Source: Dyadobacter frigoris (GTDB taxonomy: Bacteria > Bacteroidota > Bacteroidia > Cytophagales > Spirosomataceae). From it: 64,000 nucleotides of DNA. This document shows positions 19,001 to 28,612 of this stretch, piece after piece. Position numbers and translations under genes: made by a program. The notes beneath the pieces are model-generated. The model was not told where the DNA came from, made no database searches, and worked only from the letters and a program-made list of their open reading frames with translations. The stretch lies in NCBI RefSeq assembly GCF_005280585.1, contig NZ_SZVO01000015.1, positions 124,001 through 188,000 of the forward strand. The letters are read 5' to 3'. Every line of letters starts with the position of its first letter. Position 1 is the stretch's first letter.

Positions 19001-19236
19001 AGTTCATTGGCACAATCATGAATTTCATGATGGACTTTTTCAAGGTCGTGCATCTCGGGAATATAGCCATACTTTTCAAGTGCATAACCATAAATCCATT
19101 CCCCTACTTCACATTCCTTATAATCTGTAACCGCAGTTTCATCTATATCAATACCATAAAGCATTGATCTGAGCCGGGTTTTAAATAATATATGTTTTGC
19201 CTTGGCTCTTTCGAAATCCAGTTCAAGTAAATTCAT
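16030..19236 (-). CDS. Multi-PAS sensor histidine kinase
   Basis: 1068 aa, no membrane segment, so cytoplasmic. The N-terminal ~130 residues form a helical region like a CZB/four-helix sensor (ECEVGEWIYGYALEKYG, EVHHEIHDCANELI) rather than a receiver. Five or so PAS/PAC modules follow (around residues 170-300, 305-430, 435-560, 565-690, 695-820). The kinase core has the H-box SHDLQEPLRKIQTFATR, N-box NLIANSLKF and G-boxes DNGIGFDPQ and GTGIGLAICKKIV. Ends 7 bp from the convergent secreted hydrolase. The downstream partner is probably the stand-alone receiver at 19318. Confidence 0.9.
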   Translation of the reverse strand: MNLLELDFERAKAKHILFKTRLRSMLYGIDIDETAVTDYKECEVGEWIYGYALEKYGYIPEMHDLEKVHHEIHDCANELIALYKNGEVEKAREGLMMMEQIAGNLTTLLSVIEIKVKSGTKDQNEEEISDQLTVNYKELLQLQETLLALDAHVKKEIENAAKAKKEGNNSEIKFRNTMKQAPVGMVILRGRELIVEMANDTYLEIVDKREDEFVGKSLFDSLPEVKDRVNPILQGILTSGIPYYGNEFEVILLRSGRKETCYFNFVYQPLLETDGSISGIIVVATEVTQQIKAKNALQQSENRFRNLVSQSQFAKAIFEGEDMLISIANEAMLKDLWKRELKEVQGKKLLEVFPELTDQKFPQILKDVYFNGITHKENEALAIIETPEGRKTYYLDFQCAPIHEVDGSVCGVMVSVNNVTEKVEARQQINDAAERLSLATEGTQLATWDLNLQTRQIVYSSRLSQLFGQPEAKIMTHWDMRDQVFAEDVERVEQAYKTAFKTGIYYYEARIVHPDNSLHWMRTQGKVMFDNNGKPHRMLGTMMDISEQKQAEQIIEESEKRYKDLIGTLPVAVYTVDADGLVNLYNKAAVKLWGRVPELGKELWCGSHEMYTLEGDLLPHVDCPMGVAFREKRALSAEAYVKRPDGTLRHVIANPQPIHDSAGNVTGALNVLIDITDRKEAEYALRTSEGKFRTLSDSMPQFIWTADVEGNLNYFNQSTFDYSGLTYEKIEKDGWLQMVHPDDIELNIRLWSEAVRSGNEFIYEHRFRKFDGEYRWQLSRAMPQRDTDGVIQMWVGTSTDIHDSKLFIDELESKVQQRTRELTVINDELIRTNIELGQFAYVASHDLQEPLRKIQTFATRIMETEKNNLSDRGKDYFNRMQASSTRMQQLIIDLLAFSRATAMEKNFEFTDLNILLQNVKEQLQESIHQKGAVISSSTLPSLNVIVYQFEQLFTNLIANSLKFVKRGVHPEIHITAGIIAGSDLGYTEAIPENDYHYISFTDNGIGFDPQFRERIFQVFQRLHNKSAYEGTGIGLAICKKIVDNHQGIITAISNPDEGATFIVYLPVV

Positions 19237-19317
19237 GCTTCAATCCTATTTTCTCACTAATAAATAAAGGGTCCGATTCTCTATCAGCCTGCTGCTAACA
19301 TCGTGCCAATCGTGATA

Positions 19318-19767
19318 TTAAAATTGAAAATAAAAATCTTCCTTGAAGGTCTTAAAGCGGTGTTGACGCCAATCAATCGCCAGTATATGCTGAATAGCCA
19401 ATTTTAATTTCGAAAAAGATCCGGGTTTTTTAATATAATAATCAGCACCCTCGTCATAAAGACGGTTAATTATTTCTTCTTCACCGCTTGTAGAAAAAAT
19501 CACAACAGGAATATCTTTAAATTTCGCCTCTTTTCTAATTTCAGTCAGACATTCATAACCATTCTTTTTAGGCATATTGAGGTCCAGAAAAATAACGTCC
19601 GGCGTTGGCGGCATTTTATTTTCAAGAATATCCATCAATTCCATTCCGTCATTAGCAGTCCGTAACTCCGTCATATCGCACACCTCTCTTAATGCGTCTT
19701 CAAACAAAAGGCAGTCGTCTTCATCGTCATCGACCAGGAAAATATATTTTCTTTCAATTTTTTTCAT
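19318..19767 (-). CDS. Single-domain response regulator (Rcp1-like)
   Basis: 149 aa receiver domain without an output domain. Acidic pocket DDDEDD near the N-terminus, phospho-acceptor Asp in DVIFLDLNMPKKNGYE, Thr/Ser in VVIFSTSGEEE and the Lys in YYIKKPGSFSKLK. Such Rcp-type receivers pass phosphate between kinases or act by protein contact. It lies 81 bp upstream of the multi-PAS kinase on the same strand, so the two probably form a pair. Confidence 0.92.
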   Translation of the reverse strand: MKKIERKYIFLVDDDEDDCLLFEDALREVCDMTELRTANDGMELMDILENKMPPTPDVIFLDLNMPKKNGYECLTEIRKEAKFKDIPVVIFSTSGEEEIINRLYDEGADYYIKKPGSFSKLKLAIQHILAIDWRQHRFKTFKEDFYFQF

Positions 19768-19956
19768 ACCTGATCAATTGTCTCCCAAAGTACGCACACC
19801 AGTATACTTTGTGTTTAGGAATAAAAAATGCCACTTCTGAAATATCAGAAAAAACAAAAGTGTACATTTCAGAGCAGATATTCCGCTAAATATATTTTAA
19901 CGATTTTAAAAATATATTATTTTAATAAAATCGCAATCGTGATCTCAAATATAGAA

Positions 19957-22452
19957 TCAATATTCTCCGGCGTTCAGTTCTTTTTTCTTTTTAGCCTGAT
20001 GTAAACGGTAATTCAATGTCAGGTTGATTTGCCTTAATCTGCCCTGAGAACTTGTGGTAGCATAATAATTGGAACCTTCCAGAATTGACCTGTACTTGCG
20101 CGAATTAAAAACATCCGTTACACTCAACACGAGAGTTCCATTATTTTTAAAAACATCACGACTTGCTGCCAAATCCAGTGTTGCCAAAGCTTTTCGCTTT
20201 CCCTGCGGCGTTTGCTGCGGTGCTTCATAATTGGCACGGAGTTGCAAATCGGTATTTTTCCATAAACTAAAACGTGAGGTAGTTCTGGCAAACCAACTAT
20301 AAGTATCACTTTTGAATTCTGCATCTGCTCCGGCACCATTGGTAATAGCCCTGAAAAAGTTTAAACTTCCATCCAATTTCCACCATTGGTATAAGGCATA
20401 AGATCCCGTAAACTCGGCACCATAAGAATTTTCCGTTCCCAGGTTTTCAGGTTTAGTATAAGAATCACCATTGTCCTCAACCCGTCGGATGCTGATAATT
20501 TTGCCGTTTGTATGACGGTAATAAATGGAGGAACTGATAGAACCTTTCTCAATATATTTGATATGACCAATTTCAAAAGCATTTGTAAATTCGGGATTAA
20601 GATCAGGATTTCCGCTGAAATAATTCCGGTTGTCACTATATGTCATAAAGGGACTTAAATCATTATACTGCGGCCGGCGTACGCGACGACTAAAACTTAA
20701 CTGAAGCGCATGTTGGCGGGGAAGTTCGTAACTGACGTGAACGCTTGGGAATAAATTGGCATAAGTCCGTTTGTTTACATCATTGGTTTGTTTCAACGTA
20801 GTAGTTACGCCCGTCCATTCAGCCCGAAGTCCAACCTGATAAGAAAGTTTTTTCGTTTTATTCCCCACAATTCCATAAGCTGCATTGATCCTTTCTTCAT
20901 ATAAAAAATCATTGGTGAGGCCGGGAATCGGACTAAAACTGCCGTCGTCATTTTGCTGGGTCACGGTATAATCGTTGGTCATATTCCGGGTGCTGCTTCT
21001 TCCGCCGGCTTCAAATTTTCCTTCTTTTCCAAACGGATGCACATAATCAACCTGAGCCAGAAATTGTTTTTCTGTTTCATAATTAACAGCGCGTTGCAAA
21101 GTCGATGGAATATCCGAAGGACTTCCGTCCGGTTTCAGCGTTTTTTGTCTGTAATACTGATCCGAATCTTCCCAGTTGTCCAGATATCGGACATCAGCTG
21201 TCAATTCCTGCCCTTTTCTTTTGAAAGTCCTTTTATAAGTTAATGCATATTCAGAATTAGGCTCGGTTTCTGTTTCATCCTGCGTTCTGTTTGTGGTACT
21301 CAACAAATTGTTCAGATTTGATAAATAATCACGGTAATCAATATTCGAGAAGCGTTTTCCCTTACTGAGGCGATAAGTGTAAGAGCCGGTTAAAACATTT
21401 TTATCGTTCAAATAATAATCAATCCCGGCACGTGCACTATTATTCTGACCTTTAAGATGACTCACCATATTTTTCTGGGTGATGAAAGTCGAATCGTTCC
21501 GATATAATTCCTGGTAAAGCGAATTTTTACCAGGTGTATTTCTGTATGAAACCGTATAATTGACAAAGAAATTAAGGTTTTTGCGCCGGTAATTTACATT
21601 CGCCGCGGCTCCAAAATTTGTCGGATGCCCGGTAATTATATCAAAGGATCCGTTAAATCCTTCTTTTCTCTCTTTTTTCAAAACGATATTGATAATCCCC
21701 CCCATACCTTCTGCTTCGTATCGGGCAGACGGATTTGTAATGATCTCAACGCGTTCAATCATGCTTCCCTGCAAAGATTGCAAACCACTTCCGCCTTTCA
21801 GACTTACCAGCCCCGAAGGTTTACCGTCAATAAGTATACGCACATTACTGCTTCCTCTCAGACTGACATTGCCGTCCACATCAACAGCCACAGACGGTAT
21901 ATTGGTAAGAATGTCCACTCCCGTTCCACCGGCATTTGCAAGATCTTTGCCTACATTAAAAATCTTTTTATCCAATGTGAGTTCCATTGTACTCTTCTCT
22001 CCCTGAACCACAACTTCATCAAGTGTTTTTGCCGAAGGACTTAATTTAATCGTGCCAATGTTCAGAGTAGAATTCTGTGAAGTAACATTCACACCGGAAG
22101 TTTTTCGAGCGTTATAACCTATGAATTCCGCTAATGCATAATACGCCCCGGCATTCACTTCTATTGAAAATACACCGGTTTCGTTTGTGATCGCACCTGT
22201 GACAAAAGTGCTGTCGGATGCTTTAAACAAACGCACACTGGCATAACTTAATGCACCATTATTCTGAGTGTCTGTTACTTTTCCAGTGACCGAAAACTTG
22301 CCTCCCGTTTGCCCAAAAGCAGTGTTTAAAAAGAAAAAAAGAAAAATAAAAAACATGGAAAAGGATTTACATTTCCTCCACACACGGTCTTCCCTGTTTA
22401 CGATAATCAATCCTTTTGCTGATTCTGATATTGTTTGTAATGGTTTACGCAT
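19957..22452 (-). CDS. TonB-dependent outer-membrane barrel protein
   Basis: 831 aa outer-membrane protein. A hydrophobic signal (MFFIFLFFFLNTAFGQ) begins at residue 33, so translation may start there and not at the first ATG. Residues ~50-135 are a carboxypeptidase-regulatory-like beta-sandwich (FSVTGKVTDTQNNGALSYASV), 140-250 the plug (KKIFNVGKDLANAGGTGVDIL, IERVEIITNPSARYEAEGMGGIINIVLKK), the rest a 22-strand-like barrel (OMP_b-brl_3 type), ending in an aromatic Tyr. Ligand unknown; no SusD partner or ECF sigma/anti-sigma pair next to it. Confidence 0.9.
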   Translation of the reverse strand: MRKPLQTISESAKGLIIVNREDRVWRKCKSFSMFFIFLFFFLNTAFGQTGGKFSVTGKVTDTQNNGALSYASVRLFKASDSTFVTGAITNETGVFSIEVNAGAYYALAEFIGYNARKTSGVNVTSQNSTLNIGTIKLSPSAKTLDEVVVQGEKSTMELTLDKKIFNVGKDLANAGGTGVDILTNIPSVAVDVDGNVSLRGSSNVRILIDGKPSGLVSLKGGSGLQSLQGSMIERVEIITNPSARYEAEGMGGIINIVLKKERKEGFNGSFDIITGHPTNFGAAANVNYRRKNLNFFVNYTVSYRNTPGKNSLYQELYRNDSTFITQKNMVSHLKGQNNSARAGIDYYLNDKNVLTGSYTYRLSKGKRFSNIDYRDYLSNLNNLLSTTNRTQDETETEPNSEYALTYKRTFKRKGQELTADVRYLDNWEDSDQYYRQKTLKPDGSPSDIPSTLQRAVNYETEKQFLAQVDYVHPFGKEGKFEAGGRSSTRNMTNDYTVTQQNDDGSFSPIPGLTNDFLYEERINAAYGIVGNKTKKLSYQVGLRAEWTGVTTTLKQTNDVNKRTYANLFPSVHVSYELPRQHALQLSFSRRVRRPQYNDLSPFMTYSDNRNYFSGNPDLNPEFTNAFEIGHIKYIEKGSISSSIYYRHTNGKIISIRRVEDNGDSYTKPENLGTENSYGAEFTGSYALYQWWKLDGSLNFFRAITNGAGADAEFKSDTYSWFARTTSRFSLWKNTDLQLRANYEAPQQTPQGKRKALATLDLAASRDVFKNNGTLVLSVTDVFNSRKYRSILEGSNYYATTSSQGRLRQINLTLNYRLHQAKKKKELNAGEY

Positions 22453-22614
22453 TGAATGCTTATATAGGTTTAGGAAACTTTACTATTTTCATTAAAACCC
22501 ATAAAGTCACTGGATTTACTCTGAATAGTTACAGATTATGACGACATATTCTAATGTCTGCCCCCAGCGCCAATTAATCGTAATCAAGAAATTAGCCTCC
22601 GTTGCTGAAATGCA

Positions 22615-22622
22615 TATATTTG
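22615..22622 (+). promoter_or_regulatory. TATATTTG -7 box before DUF819 gene
   Basis: Fits TAnnTTTG and would begin transcription near 22628, 32 nt before the start codon. The -33 position has TTA (22592-22594) and not TTG. Confidence 0.4.
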
Positions 22623-22659
22623 GAAATTCAATTTCCTAAGCCTTCAAAAATTATAGATT

Positions 22660-23895
22660 ATGTTACAAAATGACGCTACGGTTCTGGGCCTGCTCATGGT
22701 AATCCTGGCCATGGTATTTTATACGGCGTCACTTCCTCAAAAAGGCTGGCAACGGTTTTATGGTATTTTTCCGCCGCTATTATTATGCTATTTCATTCCT
22801 GGTTTACTTAATTCTTTTGGAATAATAAACGGAGCTACTTCCCAACTTTATCCGGTTGTTTCAAGATATCTCCTGCCTGCTTGTCTCGTTCTTTTCACAT
22901 TGGGAATGGATTGGAAAGCGCTGGCAAAACTTGGCCCGCCTGCGATAATTATGATGCTGGTTGGTTCTTTTGGAATAATTATCGGAGGCCCGATTGCACT
23001 TTTTATTGTTGGAAAAATAAGTCCTGAAACCGTGGCAGGCGAAGGTCCGGATGCTATTTGGCGAGGATTAGCTACTATTGCCGGAAGCTGGATTGGCGGT
23101 GGAGCCAATCAAACGGCTTTGCGGGAAGTTTTCAAACCAAGTGATCGTTTATTTTCTCAAATCGTTGCCGTAGATGTAATAACCGCAGAATTATGGATGG
23201 CTGTTTTAATTTACGGAGCAGGTTTTGCAACAAAAATTGATCGTTTTCTTAAAGCAGACAGCAGCCAGATAGACCACGTAAAAAATGATTTGGAACAAGC
23301 TCAATTAACAAATCAGAAAATTCCCGGAACGAAGGATTTCATTTACTTGTGTGCTGTTGGTCTTGGAGCAACCGGACTGGCACATTGGCTGGCTGAGAAA
23401 ATCACGCCTTATCTGGCGGCCAATTATCCTGCTTTGGAAAAATACAGTCTTACTTCCAGCTTTTTCTGGATTACCGGTTTGGTCACTTTAATGGGAATTA
23501 TTTTGTCTTTCACACCTTTACGAAAACTTGAAAACGTCGGAGCTTCAAAATTGGGAAGCGTATTTCTATACATTTTGGTAGCAACAATTGGCATGCAAAT
23601 GGATTTAGGATCGATTGCGGATAATCCCGGACTTTTTGGAATTGGCTTGATTTGGATGATGGTTCATGCCGGTTTAATTGTTTTAGTAGCCCGGTTATTG
23701 AAAATTCCTTATTTCTTTTTAGCTGTTTCCAGTCAGGCGAATGTTGGCGGCTCCGCTTCGGCTTCTGTGGTTGCGGCAGCATTTCATCCTTCGCTGGCTT
23801 CGGTCGGGATTTTATTGGCAATTTTAGGATACGCCATAGGCACATATGGAGGCTATCTTTCGGCACTTATGATGCAGTGGGTTAGTGAAATGTAG
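22660..23895 (+). CDS. DUF819 family membrane protein
   Basis: 411 aa, about eleven hydrophobic helices, inner membrane. GSWIGGGANQTALREVFKPSDRLFSQIVAVDVITAELWMAVL and the C-terminal SSQANVGGSASASVVAAAFHPSLASVGILLAILGYAIGTYGG are hallmark segments of DUF819 proteins. The fold recalls anion or amino-acid transporters with glycine-rich broken helices. Substrate not known. lepA begins 49 bp downstream with its own promoter box. Confidence 0.9.
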   Translation: MLQNDATVLGLLMVILAMVFYTASLPQKGWQRFYGIFPPLLLCYFIPGLLNSFGIINGATSQLYPVVSRYLLPACLVLFTLGMDWKALAKLGPPAIIMMLVGSFGIIIGGPIALFIVGKISPETVAGEGPDAIWRGLATIAGSWIGGGANQTALREVFKPSDRLFSQIVAVDVITAELWMAVLIYGAGFATKIDRFLKADSSQIDHVKNDLEQAQLTNQKIPGTKDFIYLCAVGLGATGLAHWLAEKITPYLAANYPALEKYSLTSSFFWITGLVTLMGIILSFTPLRKLENVGASKLGSVFLYILVATIGMQMDLGSIADNPGLFGIGLIWMMVHAGLIVLVARLLKIPYFFLAVSSQANVGGSASASVVAAAFHPSLASVGILLAILGYAIGTYGGYLSALMMQWVSEM

Positions 23896-23915
23896 GATTT
23901 GAAAGTTTAGGCGTG

Positions 23916-23923
23916 TAATTTTG
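23916..23923 (+). promoter_or_regulatory. TAATTTTG -7 box before lepA
   Basis: Full match to TAnnTTTG, 21 nt before the ATG at 23945. A TTG at 23899-23901 is 14 nt upstream, shorter than usual. The box overlaps the alternative start at 23921, so that start is unlikely. Confidence 0.45.
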
Positions 23924-23944
23924 TCGGCCTATATAATTATTTTC

Positions 23945-25732
23945 ATGAAGAACATTCGTAATTTTTGCATTATTGCCCATATTGACCACGGAAAAAGCAC
24001 ACTGGCAGATCGTCTGTTGGAATTTACCAAAACGGTATCCAATCGTGACATGCAGGCGCAGCTCCTTGACAATATGGATCTGGAACGCGAACGCGGTATC
24101 ACGATTAAGAGCCACGCGATTCAGATGACTTATCTTTACAAAGGGGAAGAATACACACTGAACCTTATTGATACACCAGGACACGTCGATTTTTCATACG
24201 AAGTTTCACGTTCCATTGCGGCTTGTGAAGGTGCATTATTGTTGGTTGACGCATCACAAGGAACAGAAGCGCAGACAATTTCAAATTTATATCTTGCGAT
24301 AAATCATAATCTGACCATCATTCCGGTACTTAACAAAGTTGATTTGCCAGGTGCAAGACCTGAGGAGATCAAGGATGAAATGGTTGACCTCTTAGGCTGC
24401 AACCGTGATGACATTATCCCGGCCAGCGGAAAAGAAGGTATTGGTATCAAAGAAATTCTTGATGCAATTATTGAGCGTATTCCTGCGCCAGTTGGAGATC
24501 CTGACGGCCCGTTGCAGGCGCTTATCTTCGACTCTGTTTTTAATTCTTACCGCGGTATTGAAGTTATTTTCCGTATCAAAAACGGGAGTATCAAAAAAGG
24601 TGACAAAGTTAAGTTCATGAACACCGGCAAGGAATATTTTGCTGATGAAATTGGTACGCTTGGCCTTGTACAAATACCGAAACAGGTGGTTGAATGCGGT
24701 GATGTAGGTTATCTCATTTCAGGCATCAAAGTTGCCAAAGAAGTAAAAGTTGGTGATACGATAACCCATTTGCATCGCCAGGCAACTGAGGCTATCAATG
24801 GATTTTCCGAAGTAAAACCGATGGTTTTTGCAGGTATTTATCCTGTTGATACCACTGAATTTGAAGAACTCCGTGATGCAATGGAAAAACTTCAATTGAA
24901 TGATGCGGCTCTGGTTTGGGAACCGGAAACATCTGCGGCACTTGGCTTTGGTTTCCGTTGCGGATTTCTTGGTATGCTGCATATGGAGATTGTCCAGGAG
25001 CGCCTGGAACGTGAATTTGATATGACGGTTATCACTACCGTTCCGTCGGTTCAGTTTAGAATAACGAATACAAAAAATGAGTTGGTCAATATCAGTGCTC
25101 CTTCCGAAATGCCGGAACCGAACCTGATCAACTGGATTGAAGAACCCTACATCAACGCACAGATCATCACAAAATCTGATTACATCGGCCCGATCCTTAC
25201 GCTTTGTATGGACAAACGCGGGATGTTGAAAAATCAGGTTTATCTGACCGCCGAACGTGTGGAATTGCAATTCAGATTACCGTTGGCAGAAGTTGTGTTT
25301 GACTTTTTTGACAAACTGAAAACAATTTCCAAAGGTTATGCATCTCTGGATTATGACCTGGCCGGATATGAAGAATCAGACATGGTAAAACTTGACGTAA
25401 TGCTTAATGGTGAACCAGTTGATGCTTTGTCGGCTATTGTTCACAGAACGAAAGCTTACGAATGGGGTAAAAAACTTTGCGAGAAATTACGTGAGCTGAT
25501 ACCAAGACAAATGTTTGAGATCGCGATCCAGGCCGCTATTGGTCAGAAAATTATTGCCAGAGAAACCGTGAAGGCGTTGCGTAAAGATGTATTGGCCAAA
25601 TGTTACGGTGGTGATATTTCCCGTAAGCGTAAACTGCTTGAAAAACAGAAAAAAGGGAAGAAACGTATGCGTCAGGTTGGTAATGTGGAAATACCGCAGG
25701 AAGCATTTATGGCTGTATTAAAGATTAATTAA
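23945..25732 (+). CDS. lepA: Elongation factor 4 (LepA)
   Basis: 595 aa GTPase that acts on stalled ribosomes. P-loop [14 protein letters not shown], switch [21 protein letters not shown] as NKVDLPGA and the LepA-specific C-terminal domain ending with [25 protein letters not shown] are all present. Chosen start ATG 23945 ([18 protein letters not shown]) fits the family; the frame from 23921 adds eight residues and overlaps the promoter box. Confidence 0.97.
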   Translation: MKNIRNFCIIAHIDHGKSTLADRLLEFTKTVSNRDMQAQLLDNMDLERERGITIKSHAIQMTYLYKGEEYTLNLIDTPGHVDFSYEVSRSIAACEGALLLVDASQGTEAQTISNLYLAINHNLTIIPVLNKVDLPGARPEEIKDEMVDLLGCNRDDIIPASGKEGIGIKEILDAIIERIPAPVGDPDGPLQALIFDSVFNSYRGIEVIFRIKNGSIKKGDKVKFMNTGKEYFADEIGTLGLVQIPKQVVECGDVGYLISGIKVAKEVKVGDTITHLHRQATEAINGFSEVKPMVFAGIYPVDTTEFEELRDAMEKLQLNDAALVWEPETSAALGFGFRCGFLGMLHMEIVQERLEREFDMTVITTVPSVQFRITNTKNELVNISAPSEMPEPNLINWIEEPYINAQIITKSDYIGPILTLCMDKRGMLKNQVYLTAERVELQFRLPLAEVVFDFFDKLKTISKGYASLDYDLAGYEESDMVKLDVMLNGEPVDALSAIVHRTKAYEWGKKLCEKLRELIPRQMFEIAIQAAIGQKIIARETVKALRKDVLAKCYGGDISRKRKLLEKQKKGKKRMRQVGNVEIPQEAFMAVLKIN

Positions 25733-25790
25733 ATTGAATACAGCGTTATAATTTAATAACAAAAGAAAGTGCTTCGTAAGCCTTTTGTTG

Positions 25791-25798
25791 TAAATTTG
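25791..25798 (+). promoter_or_regulatory. TAAATTTG -7 box before E2 gene
   Basis: Full match to TAnnTTTG, 51 nt upstream of the ATG at 25850. The -33 region has TTC (25773-25775 area) and no perfect TTG. Confidence 0.45.
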
Positions 25799-25849
25799 AC
25801 TCGAATCTATTTGTAATACCCAAGAAACTAAAATACGACAAATACCGAT

Positions 25850-27514
25850 ATGGCAGAAGTAATCCGTATGCCCAAGATGAGCGACACCATGGAAGAAGGT
25901 GTTATTGCAGAATGGCACAAACAAGTTGGTGATGTAATCAAATCCGGTGAAATTATAGCCGAAGTCGAGACCGACAAAGCTACTATGGATCTTGAATCGT
26001 ATTATGATGGTACTCTTCTTTATATAGGCGTTAAAAAAGGCGATGCTGTTCCTATTGATGGCGTAATGGCGATTGTAGGTGAAAAAGGTGAAGATTATAA
26101 ATCATTGCTGGAAGAAGGTGGTGGAAACGGGGCAGCAGCCAGCAATGGTAAAAAAGAAGAAGCCAAACCAACTCCGGTAGAAACTGCAACACCGACCGCT
26201 GAAAAAGCGCCGGCTGCACCTGCCGCAAAATCTACCGAAAAAATCAATGCTGCCGTTGTTCGTATGCCAAAAATGAGCGATACGATGGAAGAAGGAACGT
26301 TGGTTTCGTGGCAGAAAAAAGTTGGAGATAAAGTTAAATCAGGAGACATTCTGGCGGAAGTCGAAACCGACAAAGCTACAATGGAGCTTGAAGCATATGA
26401 AGATGGTACTTTGCTTTATGTAGGTATCAAAGAAGGCGAAGCAGTTCCTGTTGACGGAATTATCGCTGTCATTGGTGAAGAAGGATCAAACGTTGAAGCT
26501 TTGCTTGCCCGTGAAAACGGAGAAGCAGAACCCGGAGTGGAAGCTCCACCTGCTGCAAAAACAGAAGAAGCTGCTCCTGCGGAAGCTGAAAAAACAACAT
26601 CTGTTGCAGATTCAGGAGAACGTGTTAAAATATCTCCACTTGCACGCCGTTTGGCTGACGAAAAAGGAATTAACATCAATCAGGTTGCCGGAAGCGGAGA
26701 TAATGGCCGTATCGTGAAACGTGATGTCGATGAATTCAAACCAGCTGCCAAAACAGAAGCTGCGCCAGCAAAAGCTGCTGAACCGGCTGTGCCTGCTGCG
26801 AAACCAGAAGTACAACCTGCTGCTGCAAACGGAGATTTCGTTGATACACCAATTTCTCAAATGCGTAAAACGATTGCACGTCGTTTGAGCGATAGTTTGT
26901 TCACTGCACCACATTTCTATGTTACCATGGAAATCGTGATGGACAAAGCAATGGCATTACGTCCTCAATTGAATGAAGTTAGCCCAGCTAAAATCTCATT
27001 CAATGACTTCGTGATCAAAGCTTGCGCGATTGCATTGAAACAACATCCTGCGGTTAACTCTGCATGGTTGGGAGATAAAATAAGAAAATACAATTATGTA
27101 AATATCGGTGTTGCCGTTGCGGTTGACGAAGGACTTTTGGTTCCTGTGATCCGTGATGCCGACAAGAAAAATCTTTCTACCATTTCAGCGGAAGTAAAAG
27201 ATTTTGCCGGTAAAGCAAAAGATAAAAAATTGCAGCCTAAGGATTGGGAAGGAAATACATTCTCGATTTCTAACCTGGGTATGTTTGGTGTAGATGAATT
27301 TACAGCCATCATTAACCCGCCGGATTCCTGTATATTGGCTATTGGTGGTATTAAAAAAGTTGCGGCTTTCAAGGAAGATGGAACAGTTTATCCTACTAAC
27401 ATCATGAAAGTTACCCTTTCAGCTGATCACCGTGTTGTTGACGGAGCACTTGCGGCTCAGTTCCTGAATACAGTTAAAAAGCTGTTGGAAGAGCCGATGA
27501 GCATGTTGGTTTAA
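25850..27514 (+). CDS. pdhC: Pyruvate dehydrogenase E2 (dihydrolipoamide acetyltransferase)
   Basis: 554 aa. Carries acetyl groups from E1 to CoA in the pyruvate dehydrogenase complex. Two lipoyl domains with lipoylated Lys43 and Lys175, both in ETDKATM, each followed by an Ala/Pro-rich linker; a peripheral-subunit-binding domain (ISPLARRLADEKGININQV); a third linker; and the catalytic chloramphenicol-acetyltransferase-like domain with His527 in DHRVVDG. Two lipoyl domains is the usual Bacteroidota arrangement. E1 and E3 genes are not in the window. The small coiled-coil gene follows after 27 bp. Confidence 0.95.
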   Translation: MAEVIRMPKMSDTMEEGVIAEWHKQVGDVIKSGEIIAEVETDKATMDLESYYDGTLLYIGVKKGDAVPIDGVMAIVGEKGEDYKSLLEEGGGNGAAASNGKKEEAKPTPVETATPTAEKAPAAPAAKSTEKINAAVVRMPKMSDTMEEGTLVSWQKKVGDKVKSGDILAEVETDKATMELEAYEDGTLLYVGIKEGEAVPVDGIIAVIGEEGSNVEALLARENGEAEPGVEAPPAAKTEEAAPAEAEKTTSVADSGERVKISPLARRLADEKGININQVAGSGDNGRIVKRDVDEFKPAAKTEAAPAKAAEPAVPAAKPEVQPAAANGDFVDTPISQMRKTIARRLSDSLFTAPHFYVTMEIVMDKAMALRPQLNEVSPAKISFNDFVIKACAIALKQHPAVNSAWLGDKIRKYNYVNIGVAVAVDEGLLVPVIRDADKKNLSTISAEVKDFAGKAKDKKLQPKDWEGNTFSISNLGMFGVDEFTAIINPPDSCILAIGGIKKVAAFKEDGTVYPTNIMKVTLSADHRVVDGALAAQFLNTVKKLLEEPMSMLV

Positions 27515-27541
27515 GGTTATAATTATAAACACACACTAAAT

Positions 27542-27892
27542 ATGAAATCAGGAGACCGTTTAAATCAGATCGAGCCGCTTGTTGCTGAAATGCTGATTAA
27601 GCTTGATGAAACAGCAGCGAAAGTTGATAAGGTATCAGAAGATGTTACCCACTTAAGGATTGCAATGCAGAAGAGTAATGATATTGCCAGTAAACAGAGT
27701 GATACTATTTCATTTCTTTTGGAAAATCAAATGTTGACAAATGACAAAATGGACCAAATGAAGGATAGACTGGATAAAATGGATAATAATCTTAATGAAA
27801 TGAGACGAGGATTTGTTGAACACATGGCTTCTCAGCAGGAGATTAAGCTTATTCAGGAATCTATTCTTACACTCCTGAAAAACAAAAACTAG
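27542..27892 (+). CDS. Small coiled-coil protein of unknown function
   Basis: 116 aa, almost all predicted helical with heptad-like repeats (LIKLDETAAKVDKVSEDVTHL, KMDQMKDRLDKMDNNLNEM). No signal peptide, membrane segment or catalytic motif. Its ATG is 27 bp after the E2 stop and a terminator follows 40 bp downstream, so it is the last gene of that transcript. I do not recognise a family; a scaffold or binding role would be a guess. Confidence 0.75.
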   Translation: MKSGDRLNQIEPLVAEMLIKLDETAAKVDKVSEDVTHLRIAMQKSNDIASKQSDTISFLLENQMLTNDKMDQMKDRLDKMDNNLNEMRRGFVEHMASQQEIKLIQESILTLLKNKN

Positions 27893-27932
27893 TTTTTCAA
27901 AATGATTTCAATTTAAAAAATACAATAATGTC

Positions 27933-27969
27933 AAAAGTGTCAGGTTTTATAGCCTGGCACTTTTGTTTT
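27933..27969 (+). terminator. Terminator after E2/coiled-coil operon
   Basis: AAAAGTGTCAGG (27933-27944) pairs with CCTGGCACTTTT (27953-27964) with one G-U pair, 8-nt loop, then T-rich sequence. Confidence 0.85.
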
Positions 27970-28028
27970 AATGACAGATTAAATTTCTGCGCATTTGGCA
28001 GATATCATTTAGAATTCACAATTACACT

Positions 28029-28571
28029 ATGGAAAAAATACATGCAACCACCGTCCTTGGCGTACTTCACAATGGCACCGTATCATTGGGTGCAGACGGA
28101 CAGGCGACGATGGGAAATACAGTAGCAAAAAGCAATGTTAAGAAGATACGCACATTAATGGGCGGCAAAATCCTCGTTGGTTTTGCAGGCTCAACAGCTG
28201 ATGCTTTTACGCTTTTAGAGCGCTTCGAAGAAAAACTTAACGCATACGGAGGCAACATGAAACGTGCTGCGATCGAACTTGCAAAAGACTGGCGTACCGA
28301 TCGTTACCTACGAAAACTGGAAGCGATGATGATCACGGCCAATAAAGATGAAATTCTGGTAATCTCAGGAACCGGCGATGTATTGGAACCTGAAAATGGC
28401 ATCGCCGCAATTGGCTCTGGTGGAAACTTTGCTTTGTCAGCAGCGCAGGCTTTGAAAAAACATGCAACACATCTGACAGCTGAGGAAATGGTTCGTGAAG
28501 GATTAACCGTTGCGGCTGATCTTTGTATCTATACAAACCACAATCTTGTTATCGAGAAAGTTGTTCAATAA
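28029..28571 (+). CDS. hslV: ATP-dependent protease proteolytic subunit HslV
   Basis: 180 aa, threonine peptidase that forms the double hexamer inside the HslUV protease. Mature N-terminus would be Thr7 ([12 protein letters not shown] aligns with TTIVSVRRNGHV of E. coli), after a six-residue propeptide. The blocks [46 protein letters not shown] and [12 protein letters not shown] are all family-typical. hslU is not adjacent, unlike in Proteobacteria. Confidence 0.96.
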   Translation: MEKIHATTVLGVLHNGTVSLGADGQATMGNTVAKSNVKKIRTLMGGKILVGFAGSTADAFTLLERFEEKLNAYGGNMKRAAIELAKDWRTDRYLRKLEAMMITANKDEILVISGTGDVLEPENGIAAIGSGGNFALSAAQALKKHATHLTAEEMVREGLTVAADLCIYTNHNLVIEKVVQ

Positions 28572-28612
28572 ATTCATTTGAAAGCGGTTGGCTTATCAGC
28601 CGCTTTCGAATT